DNA of 64,000 nt from Vigna angularis (GCF_016808095.1 NC_068976.1:32482371-32546370); one strand, 5' to 3'; positions 44,084 through 56,315 are shown, counted from the first letter of the stretch. Notes: generated by a model not told the origin, from the letters alone. Made by a program: numbers and translations.

Positions 44084-45087
44084 TTAATTATTCTCATCTT
44101 GTCCGCCTTCACGCTGTTCATTGGGGGTGTTCTCTTTGGGAACCCACACTTCCTCATGATTTTGCACATAACCAAATGAGGCTATAACTTCATATCCCAT
44201 CCTTTGTTTCAACTTAATTTCTGTAATAGGATCACTCTCAGTAGGGACTTGAAAGTGTTCCATGAAGATGGTAATCAAATGAGGATATGGCAGCTTGGCG
44301 TTGTCCTTTAATGCCCTTTTTATCCTATATCTGATTAGATGTCCCCAGTTAATCTCCATGGAATTGAAAAGGGCCCACAACAGCATAATATCCTCTTTGG
44401 ATGCCTGACCAATATTGGTTGCACGAGGAATTAATGCTCGAGTAAGAACGTAATAAAGTCTCCTAGGTTGAACCTTCATTTGTCCTGCTAGTATTCTGCT
44501 ATGTATGTCAGCATCATCTCTACACATGAGTTGCCTAGCACTTACAGAATCGTAATGCTCTTTCCACTCATCAACAAGACCTCCTTCATAACGAACACCA
44601 GTAGATGGGAGGGAAGTGAGCTGATGAAAAAGATTAGGGCTTACTCTGATTTTGACCCCTTTTACTTTGCTTCAAATAACACCGGTATTCGAAATGGACA
44701 TGTTGCTGTAGAAGACCCTAACTAATTCTGGGTAGAAATGTCTTCTTAAAGACACAAATTCCGTGAGCCCAATGTCGACCAATAAACCGTAGAATTGAAA
44801 ATTTCTTCCTTCAAAGTAACCATTATCGAGATATTTGCTTTCCAAGATTTCACAATTGAAAAAATGGTTAGCAAAGTTCTCATATTGTTCATCCGAAGAG
44901 AAAAGTTCATTGTTTGCTGGTGGTGGGGATGATGGCGGGGATTCTGCTGGACTGCGGCAGCGATAGCGACGACGTCCACCACGGGAAGAAGATGCCCTTT
45001 GTTTCTTGCTTGCGCGATCAGCCATTGCAGGATTCTTAAGGTTTTGAGAGGGAGAATAATGTTCGAAGGATACTTGAACAACTTCAA
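44084..45087 (-). pseudogene. 'Putative plant transposon protein' (PF20167-like) pseudogene
   Basis: Read on the - strand from about 45025: a basic start 'MADRASKKQRASSSRGGRRR', a Pro/Ser stretch, then 'LFSSDEQYENFANHFFNCEI', 'LLVDIGLTEFVSLRRHFYPE' and 'LVRVFYSNM', the hallmark block of the family (F..LR..YP.LVR.FY.N). Stops and a frame change near 44640-44672 interrupt it; it resumes with 'VSPNLFHQLTSLPSTGVRYE' and an open 147-codon end (44527-44084) containing 'RRLYYVLTRALIPRATNIGQ' and 'IMLLWALFNSMEINWGHLIR'. The family belongs to Athila-type retroelements. Function unknown. Confidence 0.75.
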
Positions 45088-45099
45088 CAGTAGGTAGTT

Positions 45100-45690
45100 A
45101 AGTACACGAAACCTAAACTGTGGGACGTGGGGAGAAAAACTTGAAGCGTGGGTAGTTATATGGACGCACCATGAGCTATAATCATTTACAGATTATTGGT
45201 AATCCATTACCAGAATGGTTTTTGGCCCAAACATTCAATTTAAAATAGTACCCGCTGTAATTAATGTAAAGCAAACATTTTCAGTAACAGTACATCAAAG
45301 GGGTTTTTCATAGTGGTCATCAAGCAATGGATTATCCTAAAATTCATGTATTCACTTAGACAACATTTACACAACAATGTCAATTTAATATACATATAAT
45401 ATACATAGAAGAAGAAGAAGAAGAAGGAAGTTATATACATCAAAGAATGTTATCGAAATTGTTATGTACAGCTGATAACAAAGACATAAATCCAAAAGGA
45501 GGCACTTCGAATTGTTGTGATAGTTGGTACGATTGGGATCCAAATTGAAAAACCTCATGACTTTGTACAACATCAGGTATTCTTGTCTCCTGAATCAACA
45601 CAATTACATTTAGAATACATGTAACAAAATTACGTCATAAATGGAATAAACAACCAATTTAATTACTCACAGTTTCTTCTACGAATGGTG
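45100..45690. other. Non-coding spacer with (GAA)n tract
   Basis: Promoter-like flank of the pseudogene to its left, then AT-rich DNA with GAAGAAGAAG at 45408-45427. A pair ATCATTTACAGATTATTGGTAATCC near 45180 resembles the inverted pair in the 281-bp repeat. Confidence 0.4.
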
Positions 45691-45691
45691 T

Positions 45692-46900
45692 TTAAGTATT
45701 TTTGGCTGAAGCAAATTTCCCTTTTTTGGTTCTTTTCGCAACGGTTGACTTGAACATGGTGGTGCGCGGTCGTTCTTTTCGCTTAACAGCTAAAGGGTTG
45801 CGGACAAGTACATCAACACTTGCACCTGCAGTGTCGGGTATTGTACCGCTCACTGAATTGTCATATCGTAGTTCACCTCCATCACTAATGATGTTATTTG
45901 TCATGGATGAATTGTATCCAAACCTTTTACCAAGGAAATCAAGTTCTTTTTCCAACTCATTAGAAGCAACTTCCGACTCACAAGCTACCTCATCTATTTC
46001 ATAGAATCGTTTGCACAAAATTTGGTATCTTTGCATTGTCGGTTCATGATTGGAATTACTATACGCTGCTCTAATGAGTGTGTGCCTTCTACGAATATTT
46101 TTGCTCCACCGCCGTAGAACGTATTTGGAGGGCACACTGTAAACATCTTCCTGACTGAATACCAATAGGGAATGGCAACAAATGATGCCTCTAAACTCAA
46201 ATAATATGCAAGAACATGTGGTATTCTTTGTGAGTGGATCAAATTGCACTTTATAAAATTTATCTACACATTTACCTTCCCACATGCGCTCCTCTTTTAT
46301 TGTGTAAGCGTTCAATAAGTTTTCCTTTACGGTGTCTTTGATGAAACAATTCATCCTTGACCGAAGCTCTGTTTGCATTTCCTCAAACTTTGCATGTGTG
46401 TACTCTACTTGAAATTGTCTCTCGATCGGTGACTAAGAGCCACATGCAACCATGGTGTTGAGGGAGGAGAAGTCAGCTTGTATTTCTTTTTTGGGCCTTG
46501 ACTCTGAGGGCATTGTCGTATTGAACCACAAATTGTTGAAGTATGGTACTAGAATTGATAAATCCATCAGAAAAAGCATTCATTCCCTCACTTCTTCGAG
46601 TTGTTGACATGCCTGCCCAGAAATGATTCCTCAAGTAACAAGGTACCTATTTTTGTCTCTCCTGATACAAATTACATGACCATTCATTCTCCTGCAATCC
46701 ATGTTTGGTCAGTAGTTCTTCCCAACCATTCTCAAAGTTCGTTGGACAACCACATTCATACACAAGTGCGTTGAGATCGGTTTTGATAGCCACATAATTT
46801 TTATAGCCTTGAAATTTTTCTGGCAACTTCTTCATGATGTGCCATAAACACCACCTATGCCTTGTATTTGGAAAGACTTCTTCGATGGCATTCACTATTG
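45692..46900 (-). pseudogene. FAR1/MULE-type transposase, C-terminal part
   Basis: On the - strand 'MNAIEEVFPNTRHRWCLWHI' followed by 'MKKLPEKFQGYKNY' (46895-46830) is the end of the MULE transposase core; after a stretch with stops the open frame 46378-45692 carries 'KFYKVQFDPLTKNTTCSC' and 'LFEFRGIICCHSLLVFS', a SWIM zinc finger (C-x-C...C-x-H) as in FAR1-related and Mutator transposases. 'VPSKYVLRRWSKNIRRRHTL' follows, also typical. The C-terminal 90 residues are Lys-rich, ending 'KRTKKGKFASAKNT'. The N-terminal FAR1 DNA-binding region and most of the catalytic core are missing. Confidence 0.85.
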
Positions 46901-47145
46901 CCCTACATTCCTTCAGTGCATTTGGAAAAAACTACTACCTAAATATCGTGCATCGCAACGTAGTCAAGGTTTTTCCAGCTGAAATTTGTCCTCCCACAAT
47001 TGACCTGGTCAAGGATACACCAAAACCTGTCATTCGACTACCTTTGTGGGAAAAAAATGTGAATGTGGATGACATCCTTCGCAAATTCGTTCCTCCATTT
47101 CACCAACCATCAACATCCAAAGAACCAAAGAAGCATTAGTTTTTT
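46900..47145 (+). other. Unidentified open fragment
   Basis: Contains 'VFPAEICPPTIDLVKDTPKP' and 'LPLWEKNVNVDDILRKFVPP' and a basic end 'KEPKKH' before TAG. Amino-acid content looks protein-like, but I do not recognise the family. It abuts the transposase relic tail-to-tail. Confidence 0.3.
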
Positions 47146-47185
47146 TATGATATAATTTGATAAATATTTTCTAATGCAGGTGAAA

Positions 47186-47460
47186 TTATAACTTCCCAAA
47201 CATGACTTCCCACACTCAACGCACACTTAAACACCAAAATCAAGTTTAAACCATTGGACTTATGTAAGAAAGTTATAAATTTTGTCCATGGTCACCCAGA
47301 TTACCACAACTGGCTCCTACAATACAAGTTTCCGTACATAACCCAGATTTCACTCGTGTAATCGTTTACGAGCCACTATTAAACGATTACCACTGTGTTT
47401 TTTGCAGTAGAACCTTCACCACTTGTGCTAAGTTCATCATCTCACAAACATTGTTTCATT
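47186..47460 (-). repeat. Inverted single unit of the ~281-bp repeat
   Basis: Read on the - strand it matches the array at 42080-43660 from 'GAGATGATGAACTTAG' through the hairpin pair (about 47355-47392: GTGTAATCGTTTACGAG ... TTAAACGATTACC) to 'AAGTCATGTTTGGGAAG'. With the direct array it brackets 43.66-47.19 kb in inverted orientation. Confidence 0.88.
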
Positions 47461-47699
47461 CATCCATCACAAACATGACTACTCAATCAAATTGGCCAAT
47501 TTATTCATTAATATTCCAAACAAAACCTCATTTTACAATGACAACAACGAAGGGAATAACATTTCAATTAACATTAACAATATTTAACGGAAGCAAAAAT
47601 GCATCTTTTATAACATTGAACAAAATAGGTTACATTACACTCATTTGTTCATATATGTACAATGTTGTATGACTTTCTTTTAACAAATCAACACAAATA

Positions 47700-49230
47700 T
47701 CACTCATTTTTTATTCTAAGCACTCCATTTCTAGTGTACAGAGTCCTAAGCACTCTGCCCTTGTAACGCCTTTGTGATCCGACCCTCACATACGTCTTCA
47801 TAGGAGATTCGTTGGTGTACATGCCACTCGGGAAAACAAAGCCACTGTTCATGGAGGGTTCTGCACGAGGCATACTCTGTCCACCATCATCTTTATTTCT
47901 TCTTCTAGCCTTCTCTTCAGCCAACTGTGCCTCCAGAACAACAACCCTCCTTTTAAGTTCTTTAATTAGATATTTTTGGTCCTCTAAAGCACGCATAAAA
48001 CTTTCTCTACATTTTCTTTTTTGTATCTTTATTGGTGTTGGTTGGTCATCCTTCTTTTTTGGTGTTGGTCGGTAATGCTTCTCATCCTTCTTATCATTGC
48101 TTGAAGCACCAACATAAACATCATCATGAACCTGAAATTTAGCAATATATATCATAGTATGAAAGTTTAGTGAATATATCATAACATACAAAAGTCAAAC
48201 AAGAAACCACATACTACAACAGTTTCCATAACTTGTTTTATGAAGTTGTCTCCCACATTTTTATTCATCCAATGCAATATTCTAGGAAATTTCTCTATTG
48301 GACCTTCGGGGGGGAATGAAATGCTCACAAAACCATACCTAAAAAAGATGTTTATCTTAACATTTAGTCAAAAACAAAATGTAATCCACAACATAAAAAA
48401 ATTGACATTTTAAATCAATAAATAAAAATTACCTGGAACATGTAAATGCAACCATCAACGTAAATGTTCCTTGTACCTTTGCCTTTCTTCAAAGCATTTG
48501 AAGCTTTGCACAAACTACGTAACAAATAACGATAAACTAGACTACCCCAACAATAATTACCCAGACTACTTAAATTGTCAACAATTTTAAATATTATGGG
48601 AAACACTCTTCCGCTACGTTTTGGAAATAATATCTCACATATCCCTGCCAATATGTACAAGCTACAAAAAGGAGAAGAAGGTATCTTTTTGTTATGTTTT
48701 CTCATCAAAAATTTGTATATCAAATTCAAATCTTTTGTTCCTTTACATATGTATTTCACACATGTACTATTTCCAATTTCGTCCTTTAAGTTAATATTTT
48801 CACCATCTGAACTCAACCCCAATCCTAAACAAAAATCATTTTCATTCATATTCACAACTTTATCTACAATTAAAAAACCACTACTGGAATCCACTCATTT
48901 AACCAATAACTCACTCAAAATATTCCTACCTAGTTTAACATTACCACTCAAATCTAAAAATCACCCAATGGAGTCTTCGTAATCAGTGACTGGTGCTCGT
49001 CTGTCAAACGTTCATTCAAAGTACAAATATACTTTGTTGAAAAAGAGTGACAAACAGTCAATTGAATCAACAAAAACAAAATAAGCAAAAGGGCAAATCC
49101 CAAAAGCGAAAATAACATAAATTTAAACACGACATGGAAAACCCAAAGCCAAACCGAAAACGCAATGAAGAAAATGGAGGGAGAACGCATTTACCTTGCT
49201 CGACGAACCATGGTATCGGACCTTGCCATT
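47700..49230 (-). pseudogene. Transposon-borne Ulp1-type gene, decayed copy 2 (N-terminal part)
   Basis: On the - strand an ATG near 49212 ('MVRRAR') in a leader context is followed by the open frame 48894-48415 with 'FCSLYILAGICEILFPKRSG', 'VFPIIFKIVDNLSSLGNYCW' and 'GSLVYRYLLRSLCKASNALK', the N-terminal domain seen also at 33128-33190 ('LDDLDNLCLYDWGTGVYKH'). A further exon, 48191-47700, has a coiled coil ('LKRRVVVLEAQLAEEKARRR'). The peptidase domain is absent. Same gene family as copy 1 at 32560-35030 but in opposite orientation, and likewise followed by the ~281-bp repeat. Confidence 0.65.
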
Positions 49231-49239
49231 TCGCACAAC

Positions 49240-49560
49240 ACCCTAAACAAAGAAGACGACGTTCAACAAATCTTGTAGAGATAACGAAAATGGAGGGAGA
49301 GAGAAAATGAAGAGGGAGAACGATAAATCAAGAGAGAGAATGAGGGGAATAAGAGAGAACGTTGATTTTAGATGAAACAGGGTAAGGGGTATATTTCGAA
49401 TCCCAAATTTCTGAAACCCTACTCAATTTCGACGTCACTTTTTAAAAATAAAAGTAAATTCAAAACGGACCAATGGGCTGGTGACACTTGGCGTTATCAA
49501 AATAGTGTTAAAAACTCATCAAAATAGCGGGATCCTTTTAAAAATGGAAGCCCTAATCTC
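49240..49560 (-). other. Leader and possible element end of copy 2
   Basis: Inverted leader with TTCTCTCTCTTGATTTATCG-type words, comparable to the 18-bp repeats in front of copy 1. At 49440-49540 '(T)GACACTTGGCGTTATCAAAAT' recalls '(T)TTGACAACGCCACATGGCGG' at 32075, suggesting related element ends, though the match is short. Confidence 0.35.
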
Positions 49561-50440
49561 TCTTCTCCCTTAATTCTTGTGCCTCTCTTCGCTCACTATA
49601 GTTTGGTGTGATTGGTGGTGCAATCCCTTTCTATGTGTCTTCGTCTTTAGTGATCCTCTTAGAGGTAAGTTTCATTCTCCTTTCCTCTATTTCATACTTG
49701 AAATCGATAATTGAAACTAATTATTTGTTATCAATTAGAAATACATAAAAATGTAGGAATTGTAAAATGTGAAAATGTAGGATGAGTTTAAGACTTCATC
49801 GACTTTCGAAAGTTAGTTAAGGTCTCACCTTAATTCAAAATTATACAAAGCTTTAATCGACTTTCAAAAGCTAGCAAAACCTTAATGGTGTTTTGAATTA
49901 TGACAAAGTCTTAACTGGGTTTTGAAAGCTAGTTATGCCTTGCCAAATTACCCTTTTTTATATTATGTTGTTTTTATATTTTATGTGCATTTTAATGTTA
50001 TATTTTTTGTATTTTTATATTCTATTTATTTAGAAAATTTGTTTTTTAAATAATTTGTTATGTATTTTATAAATTTAAGAATTTAATTTAGTTTTGTTAT
50101 TTGTATTTATAATTTGTAATTTTATATTTGTTTACTTATTTAAAAATTTATGATTTTCTAATTTTATATTAGATTTATTTTTTATGTTTTTTGTTTTTAT
50201 AATTTGTAATATTTTTTTATTTATTTAAATATTTTTACTATGTAATTTTATTTTAAATATAAATTATATTTTTTTTCTATTTTTTAAATATTTACAAATT
50301 TAATTTTTCTTTGTATTTTATTTTTAAACTTGAAGTTTATATTTGTTTATTTATTTAAGTAATGTTGATTATTTAATTTTTTATTACATATATTTTATAT
50401 CTTGAAAAATTTTAATTTTCAAATATTTCATAAACGAAGT
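49560..50440. other. AT-rich DNA, no gene
   Basis: From 49960 to 50440 almost only A and T. Around 49800-49930 'CTTTCGAAAGTTAGTTAAGG' type words recur three times (49803, 49862, 49920). Confidence 0.5.
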
Positions 50441-52125
50441 GAGTGAGGGTAATTGAATGAGTTCGAAGGATTGCATTCAAACTTGGATTTGTTGTAGTTA
50501 TTATAAGATCTGAAACTACAATTGGTGAAGCCAGAAGAAAGATTGTGAAAGGAGTGGGAAGTACAAGAAGTATAAACCTGATATTCAGTCCAATGTATCA
50601 GGGACAAGAAAATGTGAGTATTTGTTTAGGTTAAAGGGCAAACCCTATTCTAATGGAGAAAGTTAAGTTTTAAAGGTAATTTGCGGCTATCACAACCATG
50701 AATTAGTTGAGACTTTGGTTGATCATTCCTTTGCTGGGAAGTTAAATGTTGTTGAGCAGTCAACACATGTTGACATGAGCAAGAGTCAAGTAAAGCCTTC
50801 GAATATTCTATTAACTCTCAAAGAACATAATGATGCTAATGTGACAACAATAAAGCAAATATATAACGCAAGGTACACAAACGATCCATTGCGATATGGT
50901 ATGTTACAAGTGAATATTTTTGACAAGAAATGAATCCTAATTTTAAAATGACCGATCCTTTTAATCTAGTCCATATAATGTCTTTTTCAGGAACTAGAGG
51001 AAATGCATCTCAAGTACACCAATTAGTAGGTATGAGGGGATTAATGTTGGATAACAAAAATGTAGTTGTTGATAATGATATTAGATAGAGATAAATACAT
51101 CAAATGGAGTAGATGTTTGGACGATTCTGATGTGGTAAGTGACCTGTTCTGGACACATTTCGATGTAGTGCACTTGTTGAATTCATTTAATATAGTTTTC
51201 TTGATGGATACTACGTACAAGACAAACAAATATTGTCTCCTCTTGCTCGAGATAATTGGCGTGATATCAACAAAGTTAACATTCACAACCGCCTTCGCGT
51301 TTTTATCAAGTGAACACCAAAATAATTTCACTTGGGTATTGGAAAGATTTAGAGGATTATTTATGACATTTGAGGGCAGTCCACGCGTTATTGTTACTAA
51401 CTGAGACCTTACTTTGATGAATGTTATTGACAATATATTTCCTCAGACTTATCAGATGCTTTGTAGGTTTCACATTATGAAAAATGTCAAAGCCAAATGC
51501 AAAATGTTAATGGATACAGTTGAGACATTGGATGTGTTAATGGATGCATGTGAAAATGTGATTGACTGTGAGAAACAGTCCATGTTTAGTGCTTATGTTG
51601 ATCATCTTTAGTATGTCTCTACTACATGGCCTTTATTTTCTTTAATACGCCCATCATACTTGGATCATTCCGTGTAAGACATATTTTGTTAAAACATGAA
51701 CCAATAGAGTTATGCATATAGGAAACACTATAACAAACAGGTAATTATTATTCTTATTTTGTTAATAGGGTTGAGTCTCTGTGCTGAAGCCTGAAGAGAT
51801 TATTGGGGACTAGTATGAGAGGCCTATGCTCACGTTGGGATGTTATTCATAACATAATTGTCCTAAAACATAACAATATCAATGCGTCGTTTAAAAAGAG
51901 TCTTAACCTTATGAGTCAAGCTTATAAAGGAATAAAATATAAAAGACATGTTGTATGAGGTTCGAGATATGCTTTAAGACTTATTGCTGATGAAGTTGAA
52001 CGAGTGAATCATATAGGATTCGACAATGGACATTGTCAATGCGTTTTCAAATCCACTTACAGTCTACCATATGCTTATGAATGAGCACGATATATGAGTC
52101 TGGGATAGTTCCTTTAGGTGAAATT
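50440..52125 (+). pseudogene. MULE transposase pseudogene
   Basis: + strand pieces with many stops: 'YKPDIQSNVSGTRKCEYLFR' and 'YHNHELVETL' (zinc-binding N-terminus, 50560-50720), 'TIKQIYNARYTNDPL' (50848), then the catalytic region 'VVSDLFWTHFDVVHLLNSFN', 'IVFLMDTTYKTNKYCLLLLE' (DTTYKTN, 51205) and 'NVIDNIFPQTYQMLCRFHIM' (51420-51480). A final SWIM-type remnant 'GHCQCVFKSTYSLPYAYE' lies at 52030-52085, with Tyr in place of Cys and His. A piece of this gene is cut off by the Ogre LTR at about 52140. Confidence 0.85.
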
Positions 52126-52444
52126 CATATGATGCGGACCTGATTGACCTTCATAAGCGTCAATACCTAATTTCGTCCGAGTAAATAAGATTTGACAAAA
52201 ATAAATAAAAAAAAGAACAAAAGAATAAAAAAAAGAACAAAAGAATAAAAAAAAAATATTATTTGTTTTACTATTTGCACCCCCAAATTAATTTTTTATT
52301 CCTTAATTCAATGGCCCAAAATAATCCCACACTTTTTTACTTCCTCACCACCCCTTTTCTCTTATCATACCCTACTCTCCACATCACCATTCACCTCAGC
52401 CTCCATATCACATTCCACATCATCTACCTTTTTCATTTATTTTT

Positions 52445-53230
52445 TCCACCTCATTTCCTTATTAATTTTTATATACCAACTTTTCTAATTATTCCACTTA
52501 CATTTTTTTAATCATATCTTCTCCACCAACATATTTTATTATTTCCTTAATCCATTTTCTCTGTCTACTTTTCCACCCCACTTTTATATTAATTTTTCTT
52601 ACTAACTTTTATTTATTTCATCTACTTTTCTAAATCATATTTTATCCACCACCTTATCCACCAACTTATTTTATTATTTCTTTCATCCATTTTTCTCCAT
52701 CCACTTTTCCACCCCACTTTTATATTAATTTCTCTTACTAACTTTTATTTATTTCATCTACTTTTCTAAATCATATTTTATCCACCACCTTATCCACCAA
52801 CTTATTTTATTATTTCTTATATCCATTTTTCTCCATCCACTTTTCCATCCCACTTTTATATTAATTTCTCTTGCTAACTTTTATTTATTTCATCTACTTT
52901 CCTAAATTATATTTTATCCACCACCTTCTCCACCAACTTATTTTATTATTTCTTTTATCCATCTACTTTTCCACCCCACTTTTATATTAATTTCTCTTAC
53001 TAACTTTTATTTATTCCATCTACTTTCCTAAATTATATTTTATCCACCACCTTCTCCACCAACTTATTTTATTATTTCTTTCATCCATTTTTCTCCATCT
53101 ACCTTTCCACCCCACTTTTATATTAATTTCTCTTACTAACTTTTATTTATTCCATCACTTTTCTAAATTATATTTTATTTACCACCTTCTCCACTAACAT
53201 ATTTTATTATTTTCTCCATCTACTTTCTTT
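52445..53230 (+). repeat. ~136-bp tandem repeats in the LTR
   Basis: CTTTTATATTAATTT recurs at 52581, 52717, 52853, 52979 and 53115 (steps 136, 136, 126, 136). Units are made of CCATCCACTTTTCCACCCCA and TTATTTCATCTACTTTTC words with practically no G on the + strand. They lie 150-900 bp upstream of the TATA box. Confidence 0.9.
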
Positions 53231-53376
53231 ACCTTATTTCTCCACCCACTTTTTATATTATTTCTTTCACTTATTTTCCACACCAACTTTTACTATTTAC
53301 TTTTTTTTATTATATTTCATTTTTCCACCCACTTATTATATTACTTTTCTTCATCAACTTTCTCCATCCATATCTC

Positions 53377-53384
53377 TATAAATA
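53377..53384 (+). promoter_or_regulatory. Ogre LTR TATA box
   Basis: TATAAATA followed by a C/T-rich leader with CACACA. Position in the LTR and the downstream leader fit a U3/R border near 53410. Confidence 0.65.
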
Positions 53385-53821
53385 CCCACATTCTCTTCAC
53401 TCCATTTTTTACACACACAATTACACAATATCCATCTTTTCTCTCTCACACCAAACCTCTTCATTTCTATCCCAAAACTCTACTTCATTCTTCTCTCCCA
53501 CACTACATATCTTTCCACACATTTCCTATCTCCCCTATTATCATTCTTCTACACATACCACACATGAAACATTTTAACACACCTCTTCTCCTCCATATCA
53601 ACATCTACATCTCTTGAATCCTCTATTTTCACTCGCATCTTGATCGGACTATCATTGTCTTCTCATCCAGGTTCTTATCCCTTCACCTCTTCTTTTTGTT
53701 TTGAATTATCTTATTAAATTTGGTTTTATTGTTCCATATTTGTTTTTTCTGTTTTTTTATTCTAAATTTTCATTTATAAACGATTTTGTTTCTTATCTCT
53801 AAAAAATCAACAAAATATTAT

Positions 53822-53976
53822 TTTAAAGATTAAGCACATGTGTGATCGCTCGCATCGTCCTTGTGCTAAAAACATTTTCTCTTTCTTTTATAAAAAAATA
53901 CATACTAAAAAAATGTTTTAAAGGTTAAGCGCATGTGTGATCGCTCGCATCGTCCTTGTGCTAAAAACCCTTTTCC
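53822..53976 (+). repeat. Two-copy LTR motif (GCGCATGTGTGATCGCTCGC)
   Basis: TTAAGCACATGTGTGATCGC ... GTCCTTGTGCTAAAAAC at about 53830-53875 is repeated at 53926-53970, about 100 bp apart. The same pair occurs inverted at 63863-63990, which identifies that end as LTR. Confidence 0.9.
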
Positions 53977-54503
53977 CATTCTTATATAAAAATACCAAAA
54001 ATATAAAATCTTCAAAAACTAAAAACATCCACATTTTCAAACAACAAACAATCTCTCAGCCAGAACTACATGATCCTTGATTCTCCATCAAAAGTGGGGA
54101 TACGTAGGAGCAAGGCTAGTCCTTGTCAGGTTCACTTCCCAAAAATCCAAAAACATTTCAAAACAAATTTTTGAACAATTTCAAAACAAACTTCTCAAAC
54201 AGTTTCAAAAGAACTACGTAACCCTGATTTCTCATTCTGAATTAGAATACGTAGGCGCAAGGTCAATCCTTGTCGAGCCCAAAAAACTAAACAATATATT
54301 TTGTTTCTTTAGAGTTTTATTTTAGGGGATAGTTAAACATTTTGAAAACCACATCATATTCGCGTATTTAGTTAAAGGTACTGCCTTAGGGCAGACGTTG
54401 TAGGGTGCTAATACCTTCCCTACACGTAACAGACTCCCAAACCCAGAATCTGGTTTTTCCTAGACCATGCCTTATCCTTTTATGGTTTTTCCAGGATAAA
54501 CTA

Positions 54504-54516
54504 TGGTGGCGACTCC
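54504..54516 (+). other. Ogre-type primer binding site
   Basis: TGGTGGCGACTCC immediately after the LTR. This is the primer site typical of Ogre/Tat elements (tRNA-Arg has been reported for Ogre). Only about 45 bp of + strand leader follow before an inverted ORF1 copy begins. Confidence 0.8.
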
Positions 54517-54562
54517 TAATCTCTTTTTCAAACCCGTCTTTTTTTGGATCGTCGTCCCGTTA

Positions 54563-56315
54563 CCATCGCTCCTCGATATAATCCTCCATTTGTTTTATCA
54601 TAACTCGATGCCCTTCTTCTGATTCTGCTAGCTTCCAACGCTCCTGGTTCATATCTGCCTCAAACGACATGGCCATTTCTTTCATTTGATGCCCCGCTTT
54701 TTCTACCTGAATTTGTGCTTCCCTTAGTCTTTTCAAGGCTTCTCGCTTATCTCCTTTGGCTTCTTCGTAGAGGTGTTTCCATTGTTTTCCCTCTTCCAAC
54801 GCTGCATTCGTCTCCTTCACTCTCGTGGCTAGTTGTTTGTTTGCAGCTACAAGATCTTGCTTCAATCGGAATGTATAATCTCTTTTGGCCTTCTGGCTTT
54901 TAACAATTTCTTCATAGGCACATGCCTCTTCCTCTTTAGCATTCCTCATATCAACAAAATCGTTATGTGCAATTTGTAATTCTTTTCCCAACTTAGCATT
55001 CCTCTCTCTCAGTCTTTCCATCTTCGCCTTCAACCGCTTCATCTCTTCACTCTCTAGGTCTTGGGATGGCCCTTCATTAGTTGGTTGATCACTGATTGGC
55101 TTGAAAGGCAATTTGACTCCCTTTACTCTTTCTAGGATCTATGTATGATAACTAACTTTGTCGTCAACCACTCTTAACATTAGATCCTTTTCAGCTCGCA
55201 CAACACTTTCCCAAGCACTTCTAACTTTCCTCAACATTTCAGTGCAGTGCCCGACCTCATAGTAGATGAAAAATGCCATGAGATAGTCTGGTGAAGGTAT
55301 CCCTTTCTTGGGATGCCTGAATTGTCTTTGAACCAAAAGAGGGTTGTAATTGATGCAATATCAAGCACCTATGAGAGGTACATTAGGAAAGCTGCCACAA
55401 TGCTGGATAGACTATTTAATCCCAAGCCAAGGAAGACGCCATTTTACTTTCCCTCCATTCAAGTTAGCAAAGAAATGGGCCCACTCATTTCCTCCTTTGT
55501 CTTTAAGCCCTTGGTGCGACAGATCTTCTGAAGGACACCTGAGATTGACTACGCCTTTAAGCACACGTGCAGTTATCCAAGCGTATAGTGCCGACAAACA
55601 ACAAAGGATTTTCTTCCCCTTCCTTTCGTGACAGAAACTCATGGTTCCATAAACATCGGCAAGGACTGTCGTTACAGGATTCTCCGATCTCATTTTTCTC
55701 GCCACGAAGACATCTATTGCAGTGTAGTCCACAAAGTCTTCTATTTTGGGGAATAAAACAATGTCGTACACAGTGAGAGCTAGCACGTCCATGAAAGTCT
55801 CCCACTCTTCCTTATCAGCCAGATGCTGCAGGTACTGTTCAAGATATCCTTGTGTCAGTCCACGCATTTGATGCCTCGTTACCAACCTGTCTTCGAGTTC
55901 CTTGGGCTGTAATTTTATTATGACAACAATGGTAGAGATAGAGGCGTGATGCTCCAAGTGTTGATACGGCGTGGTACCTTCTAGAGGTAAACCCAAGATA
56001 TGCTCAAACTCTTCTATAGTCGGCGCCAGTTGGAAGTCCTTAAAGGTGAAACATCTTAGCGGAGAATCGTAATACTGGGCAATGGCAGTGATAGCAGGCA
56101 ACTGTACTTCCACTTCCATTAGACTCAACAGATTTCCATACTTCTTCTTGAAGGTTTCTCTCTTCATGGCCTTGAGTCTTCTGCCTAAGTTTATTAGCCC
56201 TGTTAGATTTCCCCCTTGAATCCTTAGGCGAGGATTCTTTCTTAAAATAGTAGAATTGGTCTGCTGTGTAGTACCGGATCTTGTATCAACTTCCATCTTA
56301 TATGAGATCAAGTGA
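54563..56315 (-). pseudogene. Ogre ORF1, inverted copy (left arm)
   Basis: On the - strand the open frame 56311-55412 (299 codons) begins 'MISYKMEVDTRSGTTQQTNS' and contains 'LINLGRRLKAMKRETFKKKY', 'FTFKDFQLAPTIEEFEHILG' and 'WAHFFANLNGGKVKWRLPWL'; this is the ORF1 protein that Ogre elements carry before gag, of unknown function. Downstream frames 55336-55139 ('MVQRQFRHPKKGIPSPDYLM') and 55111-54560 (coiled coil, 'MKRLKAKMERLRERNAKLGK', about 150 residues of heptads) continue it after stops. Left arm of the inverted repeat; this copy keeps the central region intact that the right arm has broken. Confidence 0.85.

Larger units (their letters stand above)
52140..54503 (+). repeat. Ogre/Tat-type LTR
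   Basis: Starts near TGATTGACCTTCATAAGCG, followed by 'TCAATACCTAATTTCGTCCG', and ends just before the primer site at 54504. About 2.4 kb. U3 holds 136-bp tandem repeats; TATAAATA at 53377-53384 is the likely promoter; the last part has 'GCCTTAGGGCAGACGTTGTA', typical of this LTR group. The partner is not found in direct orientation; an inverted piece is at 63863-64000. Confidence 0.75.

Noticed and set aside
55350..55776. + strand frames 55313-55776 as genes
   Set aside because: They are shadows of the inverted ORF1 copy on the - strand.
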